Shown: positions 44,322 through 52,866 of the stretch, piece after piece
Layout: each line of letters starts with the position of its first letter
Position numbering within the stretch: position 1 is the stretch's first letter
NCBI RefSeq assembly: GCF_001591625.1
Contig: NZ_BCVG01000008.1
Span: 16,697-80,696 of the forward strand
Origin: Metabacillus fastidiosus NBRC 101226
Lineage (GTDB): Bacteria; Bacillota; Bacilli; Bacillales; Bacillaceae
Reading direction: 5' to 3'
DNA: 64,000 nt
Notes under the pieces: generated by a model
Database searches by the model: none
What the model was told of the DNA's origin: nothing
Seen by the model: only the letters and a program-made list of their open reading frames with translations
Made by a program: the position numbers and the translations under genes

Positions 44322-44682
44322 CAGAATCCTCCTTGATAAAATGAATAATTTCTTCTTTCGTCAGATGAATCCGATTCGCTTCATCTAACATAGGCTGCAC
44401 ATACTGCTTATAAAAGTCTTTTTTGCGCTCAGTAAGCAATGTCTCCTTTGCATTATCTGCTACAAACATTCCAACTCCCCTTTGTTTATACACAAGCCCG
44501 GCATCAACAAGTATTGCTAATCCTTTTTGAGCAGTAGCCCGGTTAATTTGATAAAACTTCGATAACTCAGTTGTGGAAGGAATCTGTTCCCCTTCTTCTA
44601 AAAGTCCATCCACGATGTCATCAGCAATCATGTCTGCTATTTGCTGGAAAATTGGTTTCGTATCGTCAAAAGTTGATTTCAC
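44314..44682 (-). CDS. GntR family regulator (YtrA subfamily)
   Basis: 122 residues: PIFQQIADMIADDIVDGLLE, IPSTTELSKFYQINRATAQK (recognition helix), RGVGMFVADNA, and a short helical tail. Heads the second GntR-ABC operon. A 12-bp perfect inverted repeat 41 bases upstream is the obvious binding site. Confidence 0.9.
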   Translation of the reverse strand: MKSTFDDTKPIFQQIADMIADDIVDGLLEEGEQIPSTTELSKFYQINRATAQKGLAILVDAGLVYKQRGVGMFVADNAKETLLTERKKDFYKQYVQPMLDEANRIHLTKEEIIHFIKEDSDD

Positions 44683-44722
44683 AGTTTTCTCCTTATTTTA
44701 TTCATTTTCACCGAATAGTTAA

Positions 44723-44750
44723 ATGGTTGATTACTTGTGTAATCAACCAT
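44723..44750 (-). promoter_or_regulatory. Operator of the second GntR-ABC operon
   Basis: ATGGTTGATTAC - TTGT - GTAATCAACCAT: perfect 12-bp arms around four bases, upstream of GntR. It overlaps minus-strand promoter-like sequence (TATGTT followed by TTGATT). Confidence 0.75.
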
Positions 44751-44801
44751 AACATAGTAAATTTCTATTGTAAATCCCTTTAATGATTAAATATGGAAAT
44801 T

Positions 44802-44849
44802 AAATAGCGGATTGCACCTGTATCACAATAGGCTCAATCCGCTATTTTT
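44802..44849 (-). terminator. Hairpin between the GntR promoter and the SnoaL gene
   Basis: A 13-bp perfect stem AAATAGCGGATTG / CAATCCGCTATTT with flanking T. It lies 99 bases or more from the 3' end of the SnoaL gene. Confidence 0.7.
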
Positions 44850-44947
44850 AATAATTATCTTTCTTAGGCTTCTTTTTACTTAGCTTTGCTGTTTACTATA
44901 TTAAAGTGCTGGATAGTTTAAATGCAAAACTCCAAATTCTTTAATGT

Positions 44948-45337
44948 CTACTTGTTGATTAACTCCGTACCATATGAATTATCAATTGCACAAAGCCATT
45001 CACCTTGTGAATTTTTCTTGAAAACATATGTTGCTCTTCTATCCATTGAATATTCATTATCGTTTTTATCGGCTTCAAGTAATGTCTGAGAAATAACTAA
45101 AGCTGTATCTCCTGCTTCTAAAATAATCATTTCTCCTTGTGTTGGCACAAGAGTGTTATTAAAGTATTTTGAAATTGCAATAAATGCTTTTTTGATTTCT
45201 TCTTTCCCTCGTGCAATCATTCCAGGCTTTACAACTAGAATTGCATCATCAGTATAGTAATTCATCAAAGTATCAAAATCTTCTTGCTTTATTGCAAGGT
45301 CGCACTTCTTAATAAACTCTTTCAATTCGTGTTCCAA
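44948..45337 (-). CDS. DUF4440/SnoaL-like NTF2-fold protein
   Basis: About 129 residues: [69 protein letters not shown], and [13 protein letters not shown] at the end. DUF4440 proteins bind or turn over small molecules; role unknown. TTG 45337 is chosen, six bases after AGGAGG; the frame runs further without a site. Similar in fold to the 13.2-kb gene but not a close copy. Confidence 0.82.
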   Translation of the reverse strand: MEHELKEFIKKCDLAIKQEDFDTLMNYYTDDAILVVKPGMIARGKEEIKKAFIAISKYFNNTLVPTQGEMIILEAGDTALVISQTLLEADKNDNEYSMDRRATYVFKKNSQGEWLCAIDNSYGTELINK

Positions 45338-46437
45338 AATACCCCTCCTAAATGACACCAAATGTATTGATTAGATAAAGTTTACATTGTTGATATTTAA
45401 TAAGCCATCTATTTACAAAATAAATAATTATATTTAAGAGAAAACCTGATGACTTTTTTAAAAAATATACCTATAAAAAACCCCCTTATGCTCTTCTTCT
45501 ATAGATTTCTATAAGGATAAAAAAAGAACGCACTTGAAGGGAGTGCGTTCTTCTCTCGAAAGAGATCATGTCTAATAAAATAAACTTGGTCTTTACTGCT
45601 TATGTTTATTTCTTATTAATAGTTTCGTTTAGATTAGTTTTTTTATGAGCAGATTATAAAAAAAATATATATGGTAATTTTTTGATTAAATTTATTTGGA
45701 GAGATGCAGTGGTGAACCGAAACAATGAAAAGGATGAATGATTTTATCGATTTGATTACTGATGATACTAAAAATCCCTCTTTCTTTTTTTACATTATTC
45801 TATATTTTGAGTCATTATAACAAGAGAACTTTATAAGAGGACTATTTTTTTATATTTAATTCTAGTTAACATAAATGACATTTTAAGTAGTAAAAAAGAA
45901 TCTTCCATATTAAAAGCTTCTTTTTTTGTAATAAAGTATTAGTTCATGAAACAACTCTTTTCCAGATAAATATCTTTTCTTTCTTATAAAGAATATTTCC
46001 ATACAATATTTTGAACAAAAGAAGTTATTTCTATAAATAAAACGCTTTTCACGGAGTTGTTTACAATTACAGTATTTATATTTCAAGTGATGTCGTTCCC
46101 TTATTTATTAACTAGTACTTAAAAGGGGCTTTTCTTTTTTAATAAATCATCAAATTTGGGAAAGCTAATACTTAACTTGGATAATTGCTTCTTTAGTTAT
46201 CATTTTAAATATATTTCTTCTATTTCAGACCCTCCTTTAAATTTTAAATGCACATTTTTCACATTTGAAATCCAAAAAAATCCCAGAATTAGCCGATTTT
46301 CGGCCGTATTCCGGGATTGCATCTTCAAAATAATTCATACTATTTTTGCCCTATAGCTCAATAATTTTACTAAAAAACTTTATTATCACTGTACATCTGT
46401 TTTTCTAGAAACTCAAAACGGATAGATCAATGTCTCA
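45338..46437. other. Gene-free stretch of 1.1 kb
   Basis: Holds an 11-bp hairpin AAGAACGCACT / AGTGCGTTCTT (45524-45552), repeat copy I (45862-45928, minus orientation) and an imperfect 11-bp hairpin AATCCCAGAAT / ATTCCGGGATT (46279-46318). A 66-codon frame at 46156-46356 has no site and covers the last hairpin. No supported gene. Two hairpins and a repeat with no genes between them suggest deleted cassettes. Confidence 0.45.
45862..45928 (-). repeat. Hairpin-tail intergenic repeat, copy I
   Basis: On the minus strand: AAGAAGCTTTTAATATGG with AAGATTCTTTTTTACTA (poor hairpin), then CTTAAAATGTCATTTATG and TTAACTAGAATTAAATATAA. Confidence 0.7.
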
Positions 46438-46833
46438 TTATTTCTGTTCTTCTACAGTATTTCCGGCCTTTTCTACCGTTACTTCCTTATCTGGCATAAT
46501 CATTTGGCTTCTTACCATGACATGAGAAATAACAGTATACGTTCCCTCTTCCTTAAATGTATAATTTCCACGGTATAAACCATTTCCTTTATATATACCG
46601 TTAACCATTACTGGTTCCTTCTGTCCTGATTTTTTAATTTCAAATTGAACATGGTCAACATCTGCTAATTTTTCTTCTCCTTGTATGACAAGTGCTTCCA
46701 TGGTAATTTCTTCATTCACTTTGATTTTTTCGGAAATTTGGAACGTTACTTCTATCGGTTCCTCTTTTCCATTAGAGCAGCCGGCCATTACGATAATAAA
46801 TAAACTTGCTAATAAAATAATAAACTTTTTCAT
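46438..46833 (-). CDS. YtkA/FixH-like lipoprotein
   Basis: About 131 residues. Lipobox VMAGC with the lipidated Cys near residue 19, then an immunoglobulin-like YtkA domain (VTFQISEKIKVNEEITMEAL, VDHVQFEIKKSGQKEPVMVN, YKGNGLYRGNYTFKEEGTYT). ATG 46833 follows AAGGAG; an upstream ATG gives 11 extra residues. Exported by Sec and anchored outside the membrane. Function unknown; in some bacteria YtkA proteins accompany copper handling. Confidence 0.88.
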   Translation of the reverse strand: MKKFIILLASLFIIVMAGCSNGKEEPIEVTFQISEKIKVNEEITMEALVIQGEEKLADVDHVQFEIKKSGQKEPVMVNGIYKGNGLYRGNYTFKEEGTYTVISHVMVRSQMIMPDKEVTVEKAGNTVEEQK

Positions 46834-47049
46834 GGACTTTTTCTTCTCCTTATCGGCATTTTTCATTTTTCCTCTATTTTTCTAGTATACTTGTTTTGGG
46901 ATGGAGATAATATGACCATTCCGTGACTATATTATGTCTTTCTCTTTATTGGAGCATTATAGAATTATGTTTCAATAATATCCCATTCGTAAAAACATAA
47001 AAAACCTTACTTCATGAATAAAGTAAGGAAATTGATGTGAATCGACTGC

Positions 47050-47712
47050 TTACAGTCTCTTTTTCATTCCCTTTTTCCTCAGTAAGCTTCCTTTTGTCAC
47101 AATTAAATATATTGCAGGAATGATAAAAGGAACAATCGAAAAGAGAAACAGGGACAAAACTAAATTATTCTCTACCCATGTAAGATTCCCTAAAAGTAAT
47201 CCCGCACTCAGCCAAAAAGCAGTCCAGGCAATGCCGCCCAGGCTATTATATTTAAAAAACACGGAGAAAGGATAGCTGGTAAATCCGCCGACAAACGGGA
47301 CTGTCGTGCGCATGAGAGGAACAAATCTAGCTAGAACGATAGACAATTGTCCATATTTATGAAGAAAGTTTTGAGCAGTTTCAATTTTATTATCCGATAT
47401 TAAGCGGAGCTTTGCTTTTCTCGACTGATGAAGCTTCTTCGCCATTTTGCCAAGTGAAAAGTTTTGACAGTCCCCGCTAATCGTTGCCGCTATAAATAAA
47501 CATAATAAGATCCACAGGTTTAACATATCCAATGCCGCTAACGCTCCGCTTGCAAAAACTAATGAATCCCCCGGTATAAAAGTCAAGATCACGAAAGCGG
47601 TTTTTAAATAGACGAGTAAAAACAGTAAAATATAGATAAGTTCTCCGTAAGAGTCGATAAAGTAAATTAAGTTATCATCAAAGTTTGAGATAAATTCATA
47701 TGCATCGATCAT
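47050..47712 (-). CDS. DedA family membrane protein
   Basis: 220 residues. DedA landmarks: ETAFVILTFIPGDSLVFASG-like segment (written KTAFVILTFIPGDSLVFASG), DCQNFSLGKMAKKL, and the reentrant-loop signature VLARFVPLMRTTVPFVGG. The C-terminus is basic. DedA proteins flip polyprenyl phosphates or phospholipids across the membrane. Single gene. Confidence 0.92.
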   Translation of the reverse strand: MIDAYEFISNFDDNLIYFIDSYGELIYILLFLLVYLKTAFVILTFIPGDSLVFASGALAALDMLNLWILLCLFIAATISGDCQNFSLGKMAKKLHQSRKAKLRLISDNKIETAQNFLHKYGQLSIVLARFVPLMRTTVPFVGGFTSYPFSVFFKYNSLGGIAWTAFWLSAGLLLGNLTWVENNLVLSLFLFSIVPFIIPAIYLIVTKGSLLRKKGMKKRL

Positions 47713-47784
47713 TCCTGTTTCACACTCTCTTTTTATATCATTGTACGAGATACTAAAGGATTTAATGATGCAATTGGGTTAAAT

Positions 47785-48369
47785 TTATTTTACCGACTGA
47801 AAATAACGATATACTTTATTTAACTTTTCAGTCTGTTTTCCTTTTGGACTTTCCATATTGCCGAATTCGAAAAATTTCACTTTTTTAATTCCTACATAAC
47901 TAAACAAAGCTCTTTTCATTAATATTTTATGAGCATTATTTAAGTAAAGCAAAGGATAATTTGCAGGTCCCTTCATAGTGGAAACACATACGACTGATTT
48001 CCCTTTCAGAAGTCCTTCCGGAAGCAGACCGCCTTTATCTTTATAAGCAAAATTGGAGGCAAACATCTGATCAATATATCCCATAAGCATCGCAGGAGGT
48101 CTTCCCCACCAAATAGGATAAATAAAGACAATTTTATCAGCCCACATTATTTGTTCTCTATACTTTTCAAGGTTTGGATCACGGTACATATCTCGTCTTC
48201 TCTTCTCCTTGTTAAATACTAAAAGAGGATTAAAGCTTTCTTCATATAAATCTAATATTTGTATCTCTTTTATATTAGGATTCTCCTTACTTCCTTCTAT
48301 AACTTTTTCTAAAAATGAATAAACTAAACTATTATGATTCGGATGCGTATAAATAATTAACGTTTTCAT
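47785..48369 (-). CDS. NAD(P)H quinone-reductase-like flavoprotein
   Basis: 194 residues, flavodoxin-like NQO family (MdaB/YwrO-like): TLIIYTHPNHNSLVYSFLEK, then KIVFIYPIWWGRPPAMLMGY and VCVSTMKGPANYPLL. Divergent from a MarR gene with two symmetric sites in between, so it is probably induced by electrophiles or quinones. Confidence 0.88.
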   Translation of the reverse strand: MKTLIIYTHPNHNSLVYSFLEKVIEGSKENPNIKEIQILDLYEESFNPLLVFNKEKRRRDMYRDPNLEKYREQIMWADKIVFIYPIWWGRPPAMLMGYIDQMFASNFAYKDKGGLLPEGLLKGKSVVCVSTMKGPANYPLLYLNNAHKILMKRALFSYVGIKKVKFFEFGNMESPKGKQTEKLNKVYRYFQSVK

Positions 48370-48386
48370 TATGTACTCCCCTTTTA

Positions 48387-48402
48387 CTTATCATTTGATA
48401 AG
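48387..48402. promoter_or_regulatory. MarR operator 1
   Basis: CTTATCA-TT-TGATAAG, perfect 7-bp arms, just upstream of the quinone-reductase start. Confidence 0.75.
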
Positions 48403-48425
48403 TAAATAATACCATCTCTTTTTTT

Positions 48426-48443
48426 AATTATCAAATGATAATT
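48426..48443. promoter_or_regulatory. MarR operator 2
   Basis: AATTATCA-AA-TGATAATT, perfect 8-bp arms, 23 bases from operator 1 and upstream of the MarR gene. It shares the TTATCA-N2-TGATAA core. Confidence 0.75.
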
Positions 48444-48490
48444 GTTTTTTGATAATTTTTTTGTTACGGTGGCAGTAAGAGGTGTTTATT

Positions 48491-48919
48491 ATGGATAAAA
48501 GAGAATTGTTTTATAAATTTGTAGCATTTACAGCTTCTGTGCATCATGTCACACATGAATTAACAAAAGAATCAAAACCAGATAATATAACCCCTGTTCA
48601 ATACAGTATCCTTGAGTCTATAAAGGTGAGCCAGCCCATAACGCCGAGCGAAATCAGTGAGTGTCAGCATATGTCCATGCCGAATACGAGCCGTGAGCTA
48701 AAAAAATTAAGTGAAAAATCATTGATAGAAAAAATAGAAGATGATAAAGACCGAAGAAAGCAATATATCTGCCTTTCCAAAACTGGGGAAATGATGATGG
48801 ATGAAGTTTTTAAATGTACTGAAACCCGTTTTTTAGATCGAATACAAAATCTGTCTAATGAAGATTTTGAGGAGATTGAGCATGCTTTAGAAGTACTTAA
48901 TAAAAAAATATTTTATTAG
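48491..48919 (+). CDS. MarR family regulator
   Basis: About 142 residues: FVAFTASVHHVTHELTKESK, ITPVQYSILESIKVSQPITP, MSMPNTSRELKKLSEKSLIE (recognition helix) and wing EDDKDRRKQYICLSKTG. ATG 48491 follows AGAGGTG. Divergent from the quinone-reductase gene and very likely its repressor through the two TTATCA-N2-TGATAA sites. Confidence 0.9.
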   Translation: MDKRELFYKFVAFTASVHHVTHELTKESKPDNITPVQYSILESIKVSQPITPSEISECQHMSMPNTSRELKKLSEKSLIEKIEDDKDRRKQYICLSKTGEMMMDEVFKCTETRFLDRIQNLSNEDFEEIEHALEVLNKKIFY

Positions 48920-48927
48920 TTATCTGT

Positions 48928-48962
48928 CAAACTAGGCAGAATGAAAAATTGTGCCTAGTTTG
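48928..48962. terminator. Terminator between MarR and LysR genes
   Basis: An 11-bp perfect stem CAAACTAGGCA / TGCCTAGTTTG between converging genes. Confidence 0.85.
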
Positions 48963-48968
48963 ATTATG

Positions 48969-49853
48969 TTATGTCTTTTCGCTGTTTGTTAATAAGGTAA
49001 TAAAGTTCTGGGCAGCATTGGACAGATAATGATTTTTCAGCCATATTAGCCCCGTCGATGAGGATAACTTTGCAACTGAAATTTTGAAGGCTTTTATTTG
49101 ATCATTGTTATATTGCTGAAGTACACCTTCTGGAATAATAGACGCTCCAAAGCCAGATGCGACTAAATCGAATAAAAGAGAGATATCAGAGCACTCTGCA
49201 AGAATATATGGCTCTATTTGTGATCTTGAAAAAGCCTCCAAAATCATATAATGCACTCCTAATCCTTCTGTACTCGGTAAAATAAGTGGATAGTTCTTAA
49301 TATGCGCCAAGGAGACTTCCTTATCTGAAGGTCGCTTCGGCATATCGGAAGTTATAAAATAAAAAGCCTCTGTTTTAAGATGAATAACTGAAAAGTCACT
49401 CAGTTCAAGTGGCAATCTTATAATCGCAAGCTCTACTACACGGTCTTTTACTAATTTACATAAATGAGCTGATTCATTTTGCTGAATTTTATATGTAATC
49501 TTAGGGTACTCTTTATGAAATTGCTGGAGTACTTCTGAAAGATTAGCTTCTGAGAATGTGTTAATGCCTATACTGAGTCTTCCATTTACTCCATTTCCAA
49601 CTTCCTTAATTTCCATTTTAGCTTCTTCCATTAGCTTTACCATCTGCAAAGCGTATTTATATAAAGACTTCCCTGCTTCTGTTAATTCTAAAAACTTTCC
49701 GCTTCTTTCTACTAATACAGTACCAAGCTCTTCCTCCATTGCTTTCAGCTGCTGGCTTAATGGAGGCTGAGACATATGAAGCCTTCTGGCTGCAGCTGAA
49801 ATTTTCCTTTCTTCTACAATTGCTATAAAATATCGCAGCTGTCTTATATCCAT
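48969..49853 (-). CDS. LysR family regulator
   Basis: About 294 residues: MDIRQLRYFIAIVEERKISA, AARRLHMSQPPLSQQLKAME (helix-turn-helix), then a type-2 periplasmic-binding-like effector domain from GRLSIGINTFSEANL. ATG 49853 has AAGGAGG eight bases ahead. Divergent from the purine permease/guanine deaminase unit, which it probably controls with a purine-related effector. Confidence 0.9.
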   Translation of the reverse strand: MDIRQLRYFIAIVEERKISAAARRLHMSQPPLSQQLKAMEEELGTVLVERSGKFLELTEAGKSLYKYALQMVKLMEEAKMEIKEVGNGVNGRLSIGINTFSEANLSEVLQQFHKEYPKITYKIQQNESAHLCKLVKDRVVELAIIRLPLELSDFSVIHLKTEAFYFITSDMPKRPSDKEVSLAHIKNYPLILPSTEGLGVHYMILEAFSRSQIEPYILAECSDISLLFDLVASGFGASIIPEGVLQQYNNDQIKAFKISVAKLSSSTGLIWLKNHYLSNAAQNFITLLTNSEKT

Positions 49854-49991
49854 ATACAAAACCTCCTTATATATATGGAAAAACTAAGTAAAATTAATTT
49901 TTTTAATATTTTTCATATACTAATTCTTAAGATATCATACTTTTATAGATGTAAAGCATCTAAAATAGATTATTTTAAAGGTGAAATAAAG

Positions 49992-51275
49992 ATGAAGAAA
50001 CAAATTTTTTACAGCAGTTTAAGTACATCGCAATGGTTCATTTTTCTATTGGCAAGCTCCATCGCATTTCCGATTGTAATTGGCAATGTATTTCATTTGT
50101 CCATCGATGAGATTTCCGAGCTGATGCAGCGGACATTTTTTGTCGTCGGTATCAGCTCTTTTATTCAAGGCTGGATTGGGCACAGATACCCGATTGCTGA
50201 CGGACCTGCAGGATCATGGGTTAGCGTATTTGTCATTTTAGCAGGTTTAACTATTCAGCAAGGGCAAGATACAAGAGAAACACTGCAGCTTTTAGAAGGA
50301 GGATTAATTGTTGCCGGGACTCTGCTTCTCATTCTCGGTCTAACAGGTTTAGTTAACAAACTGTTATTTCTTTTTACTCCATTAGTGACAGGCTCCTTCC
50401 TTCTAATGCTTGCTCTTCAGCTTAGCGGTGTTTTCTTAGAGGGAATGCTGGGAATAAAAGAAGGAGCAGCTAGTTTGGATTACGGAGTAGTAGCAGTTTC
50501 ATTCATTGTCTTTATACTTGTAATCCTATTATCAATCAAAGGAAAAGGCTGGATCAAAAGTTATGCCGTATTAATTGGGATTTTATCTGGATGGCTATTA
50601 TATTTCCTATTAGGTAAAAAAGCTCCTGTACTTTCACATTCTGATTCCTTCGTTAAATTGCCGGAAGTTTTCGCTTGGGGACCTCCGCAACTGAATGTAG
50701 GAATGACGATGACAGCAATTCTATTTCTGTTTCTTCTCGTCTCCAATACGGTTGCAGCAGTTACAGCTGTTAGACAAGCAGTGCCGGAAGCTGACAGAGA
50801 AGAGAAACAAACGATTAACCGTGGTATCACAGGCGGCGGTATTTCTCACTTTATCGCAGCTATTTTTTCTACAGTTGGAATCGTTCCACTCCCTGTATCA
50901 GCAGGTTTTATCCAGTTAACAGGACAAAAAAGAATAAAGCCTTTTCTTATCGCAAGCTTAGCTTTATCAGCAATAGCACTCATTCCTGCCATCGTTAATT
51001 TTTTAGCTTTACTTCCAGGGTCTGTTGCCAGTGCTGCACTGCTCGCATCATTCGTTCAAATGATTGGAATTTCCTTTCAGTCTATTATGAAAGAAGAACT
51101 TGATCAGCGCCGATTAACGATACTTGGAATTACATTATTAATTGGGCTCGGATTAATGTTTCTTCCTGGCAGTACATTCGAGGGACTTCCTTCTATTGCC
51201 CAATATATATGCAGCAACGGTCTTCTTGTCGGTACTATGATTGTCATCTTACTTGAACAGTTATGGAAAAAATAA
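49992..51275 (+). CDS. NCS2 (uracil/xanthine-type) permease
   Basis: About 427 residues, 12-14 membrane helices: SSIAFPIVIGNVFHLSIDEI, HRYPIADGPAGSWVSVFVIL, FSTVGIVPLPVSAGFIQLTG. This branch resembles B. subtilis YwdJ/YcdG-like purine or pyrimidine permeases. ATG 49992 is chosen from AAAGGTG; the frame extends 117 bases upstream. It is followed 25 bases later by guanine deaminase, so guanine or a related base is the likely substrate. Confidence 0.88.
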   Translation: MKKQIFYSSLSTSQWFIFLLASSIAFPIVIGNVFHLSIDEISELMQRTFFVVGISSFIQGWIGHRYPIADGPAGSWVSVFVILAGLTIQQGQDTRETLQLLEGGLIVAGTLLLILGLTGLVNKLLFLFTPLVTGSFLLMLALQLSGVFLEGMLGIKEGAASLDYGVVAVSFIVFILVILLSIKGKGWIKSYAVLIGILSGWLLYFLLGKKAPVLSHSDSFVKLPEVFAWGPPQLNVGMTMTAILFLFLLVSNTVAAVTAVRQAVPEADREEKQTINRGITGGGISHFIAAIFSTVGIVPLPVSAGFIQLTGQKRIKPFLIASLALSAIALIPAIVNFLALLPGSVASAALLASFVQMIGISFQSIMKEELDQRRLTILGITLLIGLGLMFLPGSTFEGLPSIAQYICSNGLLVGTMIVILLEQLWKK

Positions 51276-51300
51276 TGAAAAAATCAAGGAGTGTTTCATA

Positions 51301-51762
51301 ATGAGCCACCAAGAATTCATGCAAATGGCTATTGAATTAGCTTATGATAATACAAAAAATAAAAAAGGCAAGCCGTTTGGAGCAGTAATAGTAAGAAACG
51401 GGGAAATCATTGCAAAAGGAGTAAATGATGTTCTTGAAACACATGATCCGACAGCACATGCGGAATTAGAAGCGATCCGTAAAGCTTGCCGCACCCTTGG
51501 CACATCTGACCTTTCTGATTGTGAACTTTATGCAAGCGGAGAACCTTGCCCGATGTGTTTAGGAGCTATTTACTGGGCGAATTTCAAAAATGTTTACTAC
51601 GCATTTACTGCAGAAGAGGAAGAAGAAGCTGGATTAGGAACAACATACGTCTATAAGCAACTAGCACTTCCTAAGGAAGAAAGAGATATTAAACTGAAAA
51701 AATTAGACAAAGACAGTGAAGGTAATAATCCTTTTACTCTTTGGAAGGAAATAAATAATTAA
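51301..51762 (+). CDS. guaD: Guanine deaminase
   Basis: About 153 residues, cytidine-deaminase fold. Zinc ligands His53, Cys83 and Cys86 with proton-shuttle Glu55 (TAHAELEAI, EPCPMCLGA), the same positions as in B. subtilis GuaD. It converts guanine to xanthine and ammonia. ATG 51301 follows AAGGAG. Cotranscribed with the permease. Confidence 0.93.
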   Translation: MSHQEFMQMAIELAYDNTKNKKGKPFGAVIVRNGEIIAKGVNDVLETHDPTAHAELEAIRKACRTLGTSDLSDCELYASGEPCPMCLGAIYWANFKNVYYAFTAEEEEEAGLGTTYVYKQLALPKEERDIKLKKLDKDSEGNNPFTLWKEINN

Positions 51763-51807
51763 AAAGAATTCTCCCAACTGTTTCTAACAATTGGGAGAAT
51801 TCTTTTT
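51761..51807 (+). terminator. Terminator of the permease-guaD operon
   Basis: A 17-bp perfect stem (51761-51777 with 51791-51807) that ends in T. Confidence 0.92.
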
Positions 51808-51815
51808 AATGACTA

Positions 51816-51953
51816 TTATCTTGAACGCTTTTTTGCGATCGACTTAGCTTCTTTCATAAACTTTTTCTTAGCTTCAGAATAGTTATCTGTCTTCATTTCT
51901 TTAAATATTTCCTTAATGTCAGCACCGATAATCTTCTTTCTGCCTAATCTCAT
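51816..51953 (-). CDS. Small basic protein, 45 residues
   Basis: Not recognised. Very basic and helical: MRLGRKKIIGADIKEIFKEM, then KTDNYSEAKKKFMKEAKSIA and KKRSR. GGTGG lies six bases before the ATG. It could bind nucleic acid. It lies downstream of the GNAT gene on the same strand (72 bases after its stop), and might be part of that unit. Confidence 0.5.
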   Translation of the reverse strand: MRLGRKKIIGADIKEIFKEMKTDNYSEAKKKFMKEAKSIAKKRSR

Positions 51954-52025
51954 TTTCTACACCACCGGCTTAAAAAGTATTATTATATGTATATCCAATT
52001 AAGCGGTTTTTATACTATAAATCTA

Positions 52026-52544
52026 TTATTCTTCTTCCCATTCATAAGTAGGAATAAGAAACTTCATCAGGTAGAGTCCATTTTCTTCTTTCCCTGTTAA
52101 TTGAAAGTATCTCTTTTCATAGTATTCAATTTTATCTTCAACTGCCCATAAAAAGATATAACGGCAAGCGAAAACAGGTGTAATTTCGAGAACCTTCCCA
52201 ATTATGAATTGCAATAAATATGTACCAATACCATTTGTTTGATACTTTTCTTTCACTCCTAAGTACTTCACTTCTACAGCTGGAATGAATAAATCATCTT
52301 TCAATCCGATTTCTCTCGCTTCTTCCATAGGTATTTCTAAATGGGAACAATTAGCGGTAAAAAAAGCAACGATTTCATTTTCATATACTAATGTTGTAGT
52401 AGATGATATCCCTAATCTATGATCGAAAATAGCGTTACTTGGTTGTTTTAAATAATCATTTATCCAATCATTTCCACAAGAAAATCCTTGAACTAACTGG
52501 TAAGTTTTGTCCAAGGATAAAAAATCTATTTTATTAAAATCCAT
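52026..52544 (-). CDS. GNAT acetyltransferase, toxin-like
   Basis: 172 residues. Acetyl-CoA-binding motif region VKYLGVKEKYQTNGIGTYLL, with conserved QTNGIG; strand-helix LWAVEDKIEYYEKRYFQLTG. The opening DKTYQLVQGFSCGNDWINDY and its length recall TacT/AtaT-type GNAT toxins that acetylate aminoacyl-tRNA. Its ribosome-binding site overlaps the stop of a 57-residue ORF directly upstream, the gene order of a toxin-antitoxin operon. Could also be an ordinary small-molecule acetyltransferase. Confidence 0.82.
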   Translation of the reverse strand: MDFNKIDFLSLDKTYQLVQGFSCGNDWINDYLKQPSNAIFDHRLGISSTTTLVYENEIVAFFTANCSHLEIPMEEAREIGLKDDLFIPAVEVKYLGVKEKYQTNGIGTYLLQFIIGKVLEITPVFACRYIFLWAVEDKIEYYEKRYFQLTGKEENGLYLMKFLIPTYEWEEE

Positions 52545-52558
52545 TCCAATATAGCACC

Positions 52559-52732
52559 TCAGAATACTCTTTTAATTTTATTTGCATTAGCAGCTACTTT
52601 GATACAATCATTTAAGAACGCCTTGTAATCTGGATTGATATTGGAACTGTTGTCTAATTGTAATTCTTCTAGTATTTTTTTATTATCTTCTTTGTTTAAT
52701 TTAAGATGTTTATTTTTTATTAGAGTTACCAT
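52559..52732 (-). CDS. Small protein upstream of GNAT, antitoxin candidate
   Basis: 57 residues: MVTLIKNKHLKLNKEDNKKI, then LEELQLDNSSNINPDYKAFL and NDCIKVAANANKIKRVF. A strong AAAAAGGAGGG site precedes its ATG. It ends 14 bases before the GNAT start. It has no clear ribbon-helix-helix, unlike TacA-type antitoxins; the last half could be helical. An imperfect dyad AAATCTAG / CTAGATTT lies upstream at about 52789-52817. Function inferred only from position. Confidence 0.6.
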   Translation of the reverse strand: MVTLIKNKHLKLNKEDNKKILEELQLDNSSNINPDYKAFLNDCIKVAANANKIKRVF

Positions 52733-52866
52733 AGCAATCCCTCCTTTTTATAATTATCCATCACTTTATTTGTATCGTCAATGAGGAAATCTAGCAGTGT
52801 TAAAATTAACTAGATTTATAGAAAGGAGGATATTACATTTATTTTCTTATATTTAATAAAAACAAA

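Noticed and set aside
46156..46356. 66-codon plus-strand frame
   Set aside because: No ribosome-binding site, and its second half is the hairpin at 46279-46318.
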